From assembly GCA_013003285.1 (NCBI GenBank), contig JABDJY010000133.1, positions 1 through 6,834 on the forward strand: a DNA stretch of 6,834 nucleotides, given 5' to 3'. Every line of letters starts with the position of its first letter. Position 1 is the stretch's first letter. Shown here one piece after another: positions 1 to 5,507 of the stretch. A program made the position numbers and the translations under genes. The DNA comes from Alphaproteobacteria bacterium (GTDB taxonomy: Bacteria > Pseudomonadota > Alphaproteobacteria > UBA6615). A model generated the notes under the pieces. It had not been told where the DNA came from and made no database searches. It worked only from the letters and a program-made list of their open reading frames with translations.

Positions 1-225
1 CCGCCGAAACTGGCGGGGCAATTGGCCCGTGCCACCGTGGCGGGCAGCGGCGAATTATTGACCCAATCCAGCGACCCGGCGGGCACCTTGCGCCAAAATG
101 TCACCAGCCCCGGCGGGACCACGGCCGCGGCCCTGGAGGTCCTGATGGGCCCGGATGGCTTGACTAAACTCATGACCGAGGCCATCACCCGGGCCACCGA
201 ACGGTCGCGTGAATTGGCGCAATAG
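1..225 (+). CDS. proC: Pyrroline-5-carboxylate reductase, C-terminal fragment (5' end outside the window)
   Basis: ProC catalyses the last step of proline synthesis, NAD(P)H-dependent reduction of 1-pyrroline-5-carboxylate to L-proline, in the cytoplasm. Only the last 74 residues are present; the frame is open from base 1 to the TAG at 223-225. The fragment carries the family's C-terminal signature: the stretch GSGELLTQSSDPAGTLRQNV followed by TSPGGTTAAALEVL, which lies in the all-helical dimerisation domain near the substrate site. The tail (GLTKLMTEAITRATERSRELAQ) has the normal helical end of ProC, so the C terminus looks complete. A TTG at 22 is in frame but is internal, not a start. The downstream TetR gene begins 82 bases later on the same strand, an arrangement I recall from other alphaproteobacteria. 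Confidence 0.93.
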   Translation, partial: PPKLAGQLARATVAGSGELLTQSSDPAGTLRQNVTSPGGTTAAALEVLMGPDGLTKLMTEAITRATERSRELAQ

Positions 226-243
226 GCCCGCCCGTGCGATAAT
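214..243 (+). promoter_or_regulatory. Candidate promoter for the TetR-family gene
   Basis: A TTGGCG hexamer (214-219, inside the end of proC) stands 18 bases before GATAAT (238-243). The -10 is preceded by TGC, giving an extended -10 TGnGATAAT (235-243). It would start transcription near 250, leaving a leader of roughly 58 bases before the ATG at 308. This is pattern matching by eye. The same extended -10 form is seen before ilvE. Confidence 0.35.
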
Positions 244-307
244 CGCCCCTGCCATAACTTTGCCGAATTGAGCCGGCATAGTGAGAACCAACCACGGGTA
301 GGATGCA

Positions 308-925
308 ATGGCGACAAAACCAAGACGAGACAAGCAGGCGCGCATCATCGATGCGGCCTTGGAATTATCGGCCGAGCGCGGCTGGACCGCGATAACGCTG
401 GACGATATCGCCGTGGCGGCTAAGCTCGATCCTGACGAGGTCTACCGCCTGACCCCGACCAAGTCGGCTATTTTGAATGCCTTTGTCAGGCGGACCGACC
501 TAGCGGTCCTCGCAAGTCAATCCATGGCCGACGACGAAGAGGCGGAGGCCAGCACGCACGATCGTTTGTTCGACGTGCTGATGCGCCGTTTCGAGGTGTT
601 GCTGCCCGACCGGACAGCCTTGGGCGCGCTCTGCCGCGATCTACCCCGTGACCCCGTGTCCCTGGCCGCCGCGGTGCCGCAGGCCCATTGTTCGTTTGCG
701 CGAATGCTCGAGGCAGCGGGGGTCTCGACCAAGGGACTGCGCGGGCTTGCCCGTATACACGCCATCGCCGCGGTTTGGCTGGCGACCCAGCGCACCTGGT
801 TTAACGATGACGGCGAGGATATGGCGCGCACCATGGCGGTGCTCGACCGTAACCTGCGCCGTATGGAAGAAACCGCCGGGCTGGTGTTGGGAATACGTCA
901 CACCGCCAAAACCAGCGAGGGCTAG
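308..925 (+). CDS. TetR-family transcriptional regulator
   Basis: This 205-residue protein has the usual TetR length. Residues 8-62 form the DNA-binding domain: a first helix (KQARIIDAALELSAERGW), then a helix-turn-helix at about 30-49 (TLDDIAVAAKLDPDEVYRLT) and a following helix TKSAILNAFVRR that matches the position of the family's 'FxxKxxL' region. The rest is helical and would form the ligand-binding and dimerisation domain; the ligand cannot be read from sequence. The ATG at 308 follows AGGA (300-303) at a short spacing of 4 bases. The gene lies between proC and the CsaA-like gene, all on the plus strand, with only 15 bases to csaA, so the last two are probably co-transcribed. The recognition helix is unusual in having acidic residues (LDPDEV), which resembles alphaproteobacterial TetR/COQ9-like proteins. 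A strict DNA-binding role is therefore likely but not proven. Confidence 0.85.
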   Translation: MATKPRRDKQARIIDAALELSAERGWTAITLDDIAVAAKLDPDEVYRLTPTKSAILNAFVRRTDLAVLASQSMADDEEAEASTHDRLFDVLMRRFEVLLPDRTALGALCRDLPRDPVSLAAAVPQAHCSFARMLEAAGVSTKGLRGLARIHAIAAVWLATQRTWFNDDGEDMARTMAVLDRNLRRMEETAGLVLGIRHTAKTSEG

Positions 926-940
926 TTAGCCTTTCGACCG

Positions 941-1276
941 ATGACCATCTCGTTCGACGATTTTCTCAAAGTTGACGTGCGTGTCGGCACCATTGTCGAT
1001 GTGCAGGACTTCCCCGAAGCGCGTAAGCCGGCGCTCAAGCTTTGGGTCGATCTCGGTCCCGACATCGGTACCCGCAAGACCTCGGCGCAGATCACTAAAT
1101 ATTATACGCGCGACGTGCTGATCGGCCGTCAGGTTGCCGCCGTGGTGAACTTTCCGCCCCGGCAGATCGGTAAGTTCATGTCCGAGATCTTGGTGCTCGG
1201 TTTCCCGGACTCCGACGGTGAGGTGGTCCTCCTCGGCGTCGATCATGACGTGCCCAATGGCGGGCGGTTGTTCTAG
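941..1276 (+). CDS. csaA: CsaA-like tRNA-binding protein
   Basis: This 111-residue protein is a single OB-fold tRNA-binding domain (Trbp111/CsaA type), matching the roughly 110-residue family length. Recognisable blocks are FDDFLKVDVRVGTIVD at 5-20, KPALKLWVDLG, the RKTSAQIT segment, GRQVAAVVNFPPRQIG and FMSEILVLGF near the middle, and a C-terminal GGRLF. Family members are small homodimers that bind tRNA-like RNA; the Bacillus protein has been described as an export-related chaperone, but the alphaproteobacterial role is less clear. The ATG at 941 starts 15 bases after the TetR stop and has no evident Shine-Dalgarno sequence just before it, so expression may depend on coupling to the gene upstream. 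The gene converges on the sensor kinase gene with a 10-base gap. Confidence 0.92.
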   Translation: MTISFDDFLKVDVRVGTIVDVQDFPEARKPALKLWVDLGPDIGTRKTSAQITKYYTRDVLIGRQVAAVVNFPPRQIGKFMSEILVLGFPDSDGEVVLLGVDHDVPNGGRLF

Positions 1277-1300
1277 GCATACCGCTCTAGATCGGTACGC
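1277..1300. terminator. Weak hairpin at the csaA / sensor kinase convergence
   Basis: GCATACCG (1277-1284) and CGGTACGC (1293-1300) can pair at 7 of 8 positions around an 8-base loop. The hairpin starts right after the csaA stop and overlaps the last codons of the convergent kinase gene. No T tract follows on either strand, so it is not a classical intrinsic terminator. It may slow or end transcription in both directions, or may be chance. Confidence 0.25.
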
Positions 1301-2639
1301 GGATGGTCGCGCGCAGGCCGCCCGATGGCGCATCGGAGAGTGTGATATCGCCGCCATGGGTGCGCACGATATCGCGGGCGATCGATAAGCCCAGCCCGGT
1401 TCCGCCGGTCGCCAGATTGCGCGATTGGTCGAGCCGGAAGAACGGCCGGAACACCTCTTCGCGCATATCTTCAGGAATTCCCGGGCCGTCATCATCGACG
1501 ATGAATTCCAGCACGCTGCCATTGCGCTGGCCGAGAACAGAGACTTGTTCGCCGTGGCGCGCCGCGTTATCGATCAGATTGGTCAGCGAACGTTTGAAGG
1601 CGTTGCGGGCCAACGGCAGTTCAATCGCTTCTTCCATCTCGAATGTAATTTCCACGCCGTTGCGCCGAGCGTCGTGCACCACATCGTCCAATAGTTTCTG
1701 TGCGTCGGTCAGTACTGGTGTCTCGCTGCCTTCGCCACGGGCGAAATTCAAATAGCCCTCGATCATGCCTTCCATGGCGGCGACATCGGAATTCAATTCC
1801 TCGATTTCTGCATTGCCCTGCAACATGGCGAGCTGCAGCTTCATGCGAGTGAGCGGCGTGCGTAGATCGTGGCTGACCCCGGCGAGCATCTCGGTGCGCT
1901 GTTGGATTTGCCGCTGGATACGGTCGCGCATGGACATGAAGGCCGAGGCGGCCTGGCGTACCTCGGTAGCGCCCGAGGGGCTGAAATTGGGGGTGTCGCG
2001 GCCCTTGCCGAAATTCTCCGCGGCGGAGGCCAAGCGCCGCAGTGGGCTGACTTGGTTGCGCATGAAAATGGTGGCGACGCCAAATAGAATGAGCGAGGTG
2101 CCGATCATCCACATGATGAAGATCTTCGTCGTCGAGCTGATGAGCCGTTCGGCGTTTGCATTAACGTGAAGCACGCCGTCGGGCACCTGGACGGCGATGA
2201 GGACGCGCCGAGGCTCACTCTGTGAATCGATCGTAAAGGGACGGTGGACGATCTGTTCGAGCGAGCGGCTTAGGGTTTTTTGTAAATTGCCCCGGGGCTT
2301 GACCGTTTCGTTCGGCAGGATGTCATTGGGTTCGAATCGCACCGCCAGGTCGAGCGTTCGGTGGGCCATTTCGAACACCGCTTGCTGGCGGGTGCCCGGC
2401 TCGACGTCGCGCAGCAGTTCGAGCAGCATTGCCACATCGCCCGACAAAGCGTTGGCCCGGTGACGGCTGACATTCGCCCAGTGCCGATCGTAAAAAACGA
2501 TGCCGCTGACGACCTGTAGGATAACCAGGGGCACGATGATAATCAGCAACGAGCGTCCCAGCAGGCCACGCGGCAGCGCCCGCTTGATGGCGATACGGAC
2601 TGTCCGGGCAGGTCTATAGATATCTTCTAGTCGGGCCAT
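1287..2639 (-). CDS. EnvZ-type membrane sensor histidine kinase
   Basis: This 450-residue inner-membrane kinase is the sensor partner of the response regulator encoded just upstream. Domain order: a basic cytoplasmic N terminus; a first membrane helix at about 31-50; a periplasmic region at about 51-171; a second membrane helix at about 173-193; a HAMP linker (about 194-247, with P199); a dimerisation and phosphoacceptor domain with GVSHDLRTPLTRMKLQ, where H257 is the phosphorylated histidine; and an ATPase domain with N box (NLIDN, 354-358), G1 box (DDDGPGIP, 382-389) and G2 box (GGTGLGLS, 412-419). The H box closely resembles that of E. coli EnvZ. The start ATG overlaps the regulator's stop by 13 bases and has AAGG 9 bases upstream, so the two proteins are likely made in fixed ratio. 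The stimulus cannot be inferred; the periplasmic part has no motif I recognise. Confidence 0.93.
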   Translation of the reverse strand: MARLEDIYRPARTVRIAIKRALPRGLLGRSLLIIIVPLVILQVVSGIVFYDRHWANVSRHRANALSGDVAMLLELLRDVEPGTRQQAVFEMAHRTLDLAVRFEPNDILPNETVKPRGNLQKTLSRSLEQIVHRPFTIDSQSEPRRVLIAVQVPDGVLHVNANAERLISSTTKIFIMWMIGTSLILFGVATIFMRNQVSPLRRLASAAENFGKGRDTPNFSPSGATEVRQAASAFMSMRDRIQRQIQQRTEMLAGVSHDLRTPLTRMKLQLAMLQGNAEIEELNSDVAAMEGMIEGYLNFARGEGSETPVLTDAQKLLDDVVHDARRNGVEITFEMEEAIELPLARNAFKRSLTNLIDNAARHGEQVSVLGQRNGSVLEFIVDDDGPGIPEDMREEVFRPFFRLDQSRNLATGGTGLGLSIARDIVRTHGGDITLSDAPSGGLRATIRVPI

Positions 2640-3304
2640 AGCACGTAGCCTTGTCCCCGAATGGTCTGCAGGTAGCGCGGCACTTTAGGGTTCGGCTCGA
2701 TCTTACGGCGTAGCCGCGCGACTTGCACGTCGACGGCACGAACGCCGCCGCCAAGCTGGCTTTGTTGCTGCAGAGCTTCGCGGCTGATCGGGTTGCCGGG
2801 ATTGGCCGCCAGTACTTGGAGCAGGCCGGCCTCGCCGCTGGTGAGCCGCACCGGCCCGTCGGGTCCCACCAATTGCTGGCGCGCTGGGTCGTATTGATGA
2901 TTGCCCAGGGCGATTTCGGTTATGCCATCGCGCGGCGCGGCGCGGCGCAGGATCGAGCGTATTCGGGCCAATAACTCACGCGGTTCGAACGGCTTGGACA
3001 GATAATCGTCGGCGCCGCGTTCCAGACCATCGATGCGGTCTTCCGGCTCGCCCATTGCGGTGAGCAGTAGGATCGGGACTTCGCTGAATTCGCGCAGACC
3101 GCTGGTGAGTTCGAGCCCGGATTCGCCCGGCATCATCACGTCCAGCACAACCAGATCGAATTCCAGCGAGGTCAGCATTCGACGCGCCTCGGCGGCGTCG
3201 GCCGAAATGGTCACGCGGAACCCGTTTTCGCTGAGGAATTTTCGCAACAGCTCGCGCAGCCGGGTATCGTCGTCGACGACCAGAATATGGGGCGTATCGT
3301 CCAT
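2627..3304 (-). CDS. petR: OmpR/PhoB-family response regulator, PetR-like
   Basis: This is a 225-residue two-domain response regulator. The receiver domain (about 6-120) has the acidic pocket D11-D12, phosphoacceptor D55 in VVLDVMMPG, T82 in LLLTAMGE, the switch Y101 and K104 in DDYLSKPFEP. The C-terminal winged helix (about 130-223) ends in the family block VQVARLRRKIE...YLQTIRGQGYVLWPD. It should be phosphorylated by the kinase encoded next and bind DNA as a dimer. I chose the start at 3304 (MDDTPHILVVDDD) because AAGG lies 4 bases upstream and homologues start close to the first beta strand. An in-frame ATG at 3358 would add 18 non-conserved residues without any ribosome site. Association with a MarR gene and ilvE recalls PetP/PetR of Rhodobacter capsulatus, where PetR affects cytochrome bc1 expression and growth; the symbol is a synteny-based inference. 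Confidence 0.9.
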   Translation of the reverse strand: MDDTPHILVVDDDTRLRELLRKFLSENGFRVTISADAAEARRMLTSLEFDLVVLDVMMPGESGLELTSGLREFSEVPILLLTAMGEPEDRIDGLERGADDYLSKPFEPRELLARIRSILRRAAPRDGITEIALGNHQYDPARQQLVGPDGPVRLTSGEAGLLQVLAANPGNPISREALQQQSQLGGGVRAVDVQVARLRRKIEPNPKVPRYLQTIRGQGYVLWPD

Positions 3305-3313
3305 TAGACCTTG

Positions 3314-3319
3314 AGTATA
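3314..3319 (-). promoter_or_regulatory. Candidate -10 element very close to the response regulator start
   Basis: Reading the minus strand, TATACT (5 of 6 to TATAAT) lies 9 bases before the ATG at 3304. Used as a -10, it would start transcription only two or three bases before the ATG, giving a nearly leaderless mRNA. The -35 position (CTGGCG, 17-base spacer) is a poor match. The AAGG just before the ATG argues instead for a start site further upstream, so this element is tentative. Confidence 0.2.
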
Positions 3320-3354
3320 CTGCGCTACTGGCGCGCCGCCAGAGAGATCGGCCA

Positions 3355-3374
3355 GCATTGTGTTAAATCAATGC
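3355..3374. promoter_or_regulatory. Operator-like inverted repeat between the response regulator and flavin reductase genes
   Basis: GCATTG (3355-3360) and CAATGC (3369-3374) are perfect inverted arms around TGTTAAAT. Two central mismatches flank a TTAA core, so 8 of 10 positions are symmetric over 20 bases. The spacing (ATTG-N8-CAAT) is typical of a dimeric winged-helix regulator such as a MarR protein. It lies 51 bases upstream of the chosen petR ATG and 65 before the flavin reductase GTG. The related 18-mer at 4485-4502 shares 13 of 18 bases with this site's inner 18 bases. Confidence 0.4.
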
Positions 3375-3439
3375 CAAGGCGTGTGCGCCCCGGCGAAGTG
3401 TCTTCCAAGGAAAATAAACGATTTGGGAGGTGCTGACCC

Positions 3440-3943
3440 GTGGACGAAGATTCGAAGAAAACCGCATTACGGATGATTCCATATGGAATCTATGTGTTAA
3501 CCGCCGAAGCTGCCGACGCACGAACGGCGGCTGCGACGGTTAATTGGGTTACCCAAACATCGTTCGATCCACCGCTTATCGCGGTGGCGGTAAAGGCCGA
3601 TTCATCGGCGAATGCTGTTATCGGCGATTCCGGGAGATTTGCGCTCAATGTTCTCGGCAAAGATCAGCAAGGCACCGCATTCGCCTTCTTCAAACCGGTG
3701 GAACGGGACGGAGATAAGATCGGCGAGGAAACCGTCGAGGCCGGCGAAACGGGTGTGCCCTTGCTCAGCAATGCTGCGGCTGCCGTGGAATGCCGTGTTG
3801 TCGACACAGTCGCGCGGGGTGACCATCATATATTTGTCGGCGAGGTCGTCGCGGCGCGGGTCAACAAATCGCCACTGGGGCGGCCCGACGACGCGATACT
3901 GGCCATGAGAGATTTGGGTGAGAAGGTGTTCTATGGCGGTTAA
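3440..3943 (+). CDS. Flavin reductase-like FMN-binding protein
   Basis: This 167-residue protein belongs to the flavin reductase-like, FMN-binding split-barrel family. It starts with a helix and strand (ALRMIPYGIYVLTA) and continues with TAAATVNWVTQTSFDPPLIAVAVK at about 30-53, the region that binds the FMN phosphate and isoalloxazine ring in this family. Later come FALNVLGKDQ (a core strand), GVPLLSNAAAAVECRVV and GDHHIFVGEVVAA, the last being the well-conserved GDH-hydrophobic-GEV strand. Members reduce free flavin with NAD(P)H for a partner oxygenase or act as stand-alone flavoprotein reductases; no monooxygenase gene is nearby, so the partner is unknown. The GTG start at 3440 is supported by a strong GGGAGG (3425-3430) nine bases upstream. 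The stop shares TTAA with the convergent MarR gene. The gene sits between the two PetR/PetP-type regulators and may be under their control. Confidence 0.85.
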   Translation: MDEDSKKTALRMIPYGIYVLTAEAADARTAAATVNWVTQTSFDPPLIAVAVKADSSANAVIGDSGRFALNVLGKDQQGTAFAFFKPVERDGDKIGEETVEAGETGVPLLSNAAAAVECRVVDTVARGDHHIFVGEVVAARVNKSPLGRPDDAILAMRDLGEKVFYGG

Positions 3944-4446
3944 CCGCGGCCGCTGCCTGGTCGCTGGCGGGGGCGCACGCGGGCCCGGTCTTCCGGATTG
4001 ATGATGCCGGCGAGGACACGGCGAAACCCTTCGACGGCTTCCGCATCGGTTTCCCGATAGGCCCGGGCAAACCGTGCCATCTGCGTTGTGGTCAGCTCGC
4101 GCTCAAGTTCCTGGCCCTTGTCGGTGAGCGTTAGTAATTTGCGCCGCCTGTCGGAAGGGTCGGCGCGTTGATGGATGAATTCGTCCTCGATCAGCTTTCC
4201 CAGCACCCGCGATAGGCTCTGCTTGGTGATTTTTAGAATCTCCAGTAATTCGGTGACGGTGATATTCGGGTTGCGGCCGACGAAATAGATCACCCGGTGA
4301 TGGGCCCGGCCGAACCCCCATTTCGCCAAGATAGCGTCGGGTTCGGCGGTGAAGTCGCGATAGGCGTAAAACAACAGCTCGATCCCCTGGCGCAAATCTT
4401 CTTCACGCAGGAATAGCGGTTTGGTGGTGGATTTAAGGTCAGCCAT
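3940..4446 (-). CDS. petP: MarR-family regulator, PetP-like
   Basis: This 168-residue winged-helix regulator has MarR-family length and layout. An N-terminal dimerisation helix (EEDLRQGIELLFYAYRDF, about 15-32) is followed by GFGRAHHRVIYFVGRNPNITVTELLEILKITKQSLSRVLGKLIEDEFI. The helix-turn-helix covers about 64-85, with recognition helix KQSLSRVLGKL, and the wing is DPSDRRRKLLTLT (96-108). A long C-terminal helix closes the dimer interface. It is divergent from ilvE, with 103 bases between the two ATGs, and close to a PetR-like regulator, as I recall for PetP of Rhodobacter capsulatus; the symbol rests on that synteny. No clear Shine-Dalgarno precedes the ATG at 4446, and no other plausible start exists. 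The last about 12 residues (RVRPRQRPGSGRG) are basic and low in complexity, probably disordered. No effector-binding cysteine is obvious. Confidence 0.87.
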   Translation of the reverse strand: MADLKSTTKPLFLREEDLRQGIELLFYAYRDFTAEPDAILAKWGFGRAHHRVIYFVGRNPNITVTELLEILKITKQSLSRVLGKLIEDEFIHQRADPSDRRRKLLTLTDKGQELERELTTTQMARFARAYRETDAEAVEGFRRVLAGIINPEDRARVRPRQRPGSGRG

Positions 4447-4484
4447 GTTGACTTAATTACCGGGAAATGTTACTTCGTGCAAGT

Positions 4485-4502
4485 CATTGTGATAATAATA
4501 TG
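4485..4502. promoter_or_regulatory. CATTGTG motif overlapping the divergent petP/ilvE promoters
   Basis: CATTGTGATAATAATATG matches the inner 18 bases (3356-3373) of the palindrome before petR at 13 of 18 positions, including the first seven. Its own symmetry is weaker (the left half-site is good, the right one degenerate). It covers the extended -10 of ilvE (4488-4496) and the TATTAT on the minus strand, so a bound protein would block both promoters. Confidence 0.33.
4488..4496 (+). promoter_or_regulatory. Extended -10 promoter element for ilvE
   Basis: TGTGATAAT reads as an extended -10 (TGn plus GATAAT, 5 of 6 to consensus). No good -35 lies 16-18 bases upstream, which extended -10 promoters tolerate. 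Transcription would begin near 4503, giving a leader of about 47 bases before ATG 4550. The leader would contain a palindrome (4518-4531) and the ribosome site AAAGGG (4536-4541). Confidence 0.4.
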
Positions 4503-4520
4503 TCGCAACGGCGGGATTAA
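4492..4520 (-). promoter_or_regulatory. Possible petP promoter, face to face with that of ilvE
   Basis: On the minus strand TTAATC (4520 to 4515) is followed after 17 bases by TATTAT (4497 to 4492). The -10 is a fair match and the -35 only 3 of 6. The start would be near 4485, about 39 bases before the petP ATG. It shares its AT-rich core with the ilvE -10. Confidence 0.25.
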
Positions 4521-4531
4521 TCGTACGAATA
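4518..4531. promoter_or_regulatory. Imperfect palindrome centred on CGTACG in the ilvE leader
   Basis: TAATCGTACGAATA has a perfect 8-base core (TCGTACGA, 4521-4528) and 6 of 7 symmetric pairs overall. It lies between the predicted ilvE start point and its ribosome site, a usual place for a repressor operator. No regulator can be assigned from sequence. Confidence 0.25.
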
Positions 4532-4549
4532 TATCAAAGGGCTTTGGCC

Positions 4550-5452
4550 ATGCATGAAATGCCTTACGACGATCGGGACGGGGTAATCTGGTTCAACGGC
4601 GAGTTTGTTCCTTGGCGTGAGGCCAAGTTGCATGTGCTCAATCACGCCATGCACTACGCATCGGCGGTATTCGAGGGCATGCGCGCCTACAACGGCAATA
4701 TCTATGAGCTGACGGCGCATAATGAACGCTTGCAGACCTCCGGCCAGACTTTGGGATTTGAGCTTCCCTACACCATCGCCGAACTCGACAAGGCTTGCCA
4801 AGAAACCTTCGAGACCACCGGCGCCACCGAGGCCTATATCCGTCCCATCGCCTGGCGCGGTCCCGAGCAAATGGGCGTCTCGGCGCAGGCCTGCGCCATC
4901 AATGTCGCCATCGCAGCGTGGCAGTGGCCGGCCTATTTCACGCCCGAGGCGCGGATGAAAGGCATCAAACTGGATTGGGCGATCTACCGCCGGCCCGACC
5001 CGCAAACCGCCCCGGTGCACGCCAAGGCCGCCGGCCTCTATATGATCTGCACCCTGTCGAAGCATGCCGCGGAGGCCAATGGCTGCTCCGATGCGCTAAT
5101 GCTCGATTGGCGTGGACAGCTCGCCGAGACGACGGGCGCCAATATTTTCCTGGTGATCGACGGTAAGATCCACACCCCGACACCCGACTGTTTCCTCGAC
5201 GGCATCACCCGCCGTTCGGTCATCAAGCTGGCCCAGCAACGCGGCTATGAAGTGATCGAGCGCGCCATCATGCCGGAAGAGCTCGGCGACGCCAGTGAGA
5301 TGTTCGTCACCGGCACGGCGGCGGAAGTTACGCCGATTTCCGATATCGCCGACGGCCAGTACACGTTCGAGGTCGGAACCATCACTAAGACGCTGATGAC
5401 CGATTATGACGATCTGGTAAACGGCCGCCCGGTGGCGGTCGCCGCCGAGTAG
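4550..5452 (+). CDS. ilvE: Branched-chain amino acid aminotransferase
   Basis: IlvE transfers the amino group between glutamate and the 2-oxo acids of valine, leucine and isoleucine, the last step of their synthesis; it is a cytosolic fold-type IV PLP enzyme. The protein has 300 residues, close to E. coli IlvE. Seen in order: WFNGEFVPWREAKLHVLNHA, FEGMRAY (41-47), HNERL (57-61), YIRPIAWRG, then the catalytic lysine K159 in HAKAAGLYM, which carries the PLP Schiff base. ETTGANIF and FVTGTAAEVTPI, the PLP-phosphate binding segment, follow. I prefer ATG 4550 to the TTG at 4544 because AAAGGG (4536-4541) is 8 bases from the ATG but only 2 from the TTG. D-amino acid transaminase and aminodeoxychorismate lyase share the fold, but the motifs and length favour BCAT. 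A strong terminator follows 27 bases after the stop. Confidence 0.95.
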   Translation: MHEMPYDDRDGVIWFNGEFVPWREAKLHVLNHAMHYASAVFEGMRAYNGNIYELTAHNERLQTSGQTLGFELPYTIAELDKACQETFETTGATEAYIRPIAWRGPEQMGVSAQACAINVAIAAWQWPAYFTPEARMKGIKLDWAIYRRPDPQTAPVHAKAAGLYMICTLSKHAAEANGCSDALMLDWRGQLAETTGANIFLVIDGKIHTPTPDCFLDGITRRSVIKLAQQRGYEVIERAIMPEELGDASEMFVTGTAAEVTPISDIADGQYTFEVGTITKTLMTDYDDLVNGRPVAVAAE

Positions 5453-5479
5453 CGCACTGGGCAGAACATTACATTTGAG

Positions 5480-5506
5480 AAAAGGCGCCCCTCGGGGCGC
5501 CTTTTT
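5480..5506. terminator. Strong bidirectional intrinsic terminator between ilvE and the Mo-cofactor operon
   Basis: AAAAGGCGCCC (5480-5490) and GGGCGCCTTTT (5495-5505) pair perfectly around a CTCG loop, with a T run at 5502-5506. The A run on the left arm gives the mirror-image terminator on the minus strand. It therefore ends ilvE transcription from the left and the moeA-moaD-moaE-small gene operon from the right; the last stop codon of that operon (5508-5510) is two bases away. Confidence 0.93.
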
Positions 5507-5507
5507 G

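Noticed and set aside
926..1522. Long open frame on the minus strand across csaA and the end of the kinase gene
   Set aside because: It is a GC-rich shadow of two well-recognised genes and has no family-like motifs.
3404..3413. TTCCAAGGAA inverted repeat before the flavin reductase as an operator
   Set aside because: It has only four-base arms and no second copy elsewhere in the window; too short to support.
4472..4484. ACTT-N5-AAGT inverted repeat in the petP/ilvE intergenic region
   Set aside because: Its arms are four bases with mismatched flanks, expected by chance in AT-rich DNA.
4544..4549. TTG start for ilvE two codons upstream
   Set aside because: It lies only 2 bases after the AAAGGG ribosome site; ATG 4550 has normal spacing.
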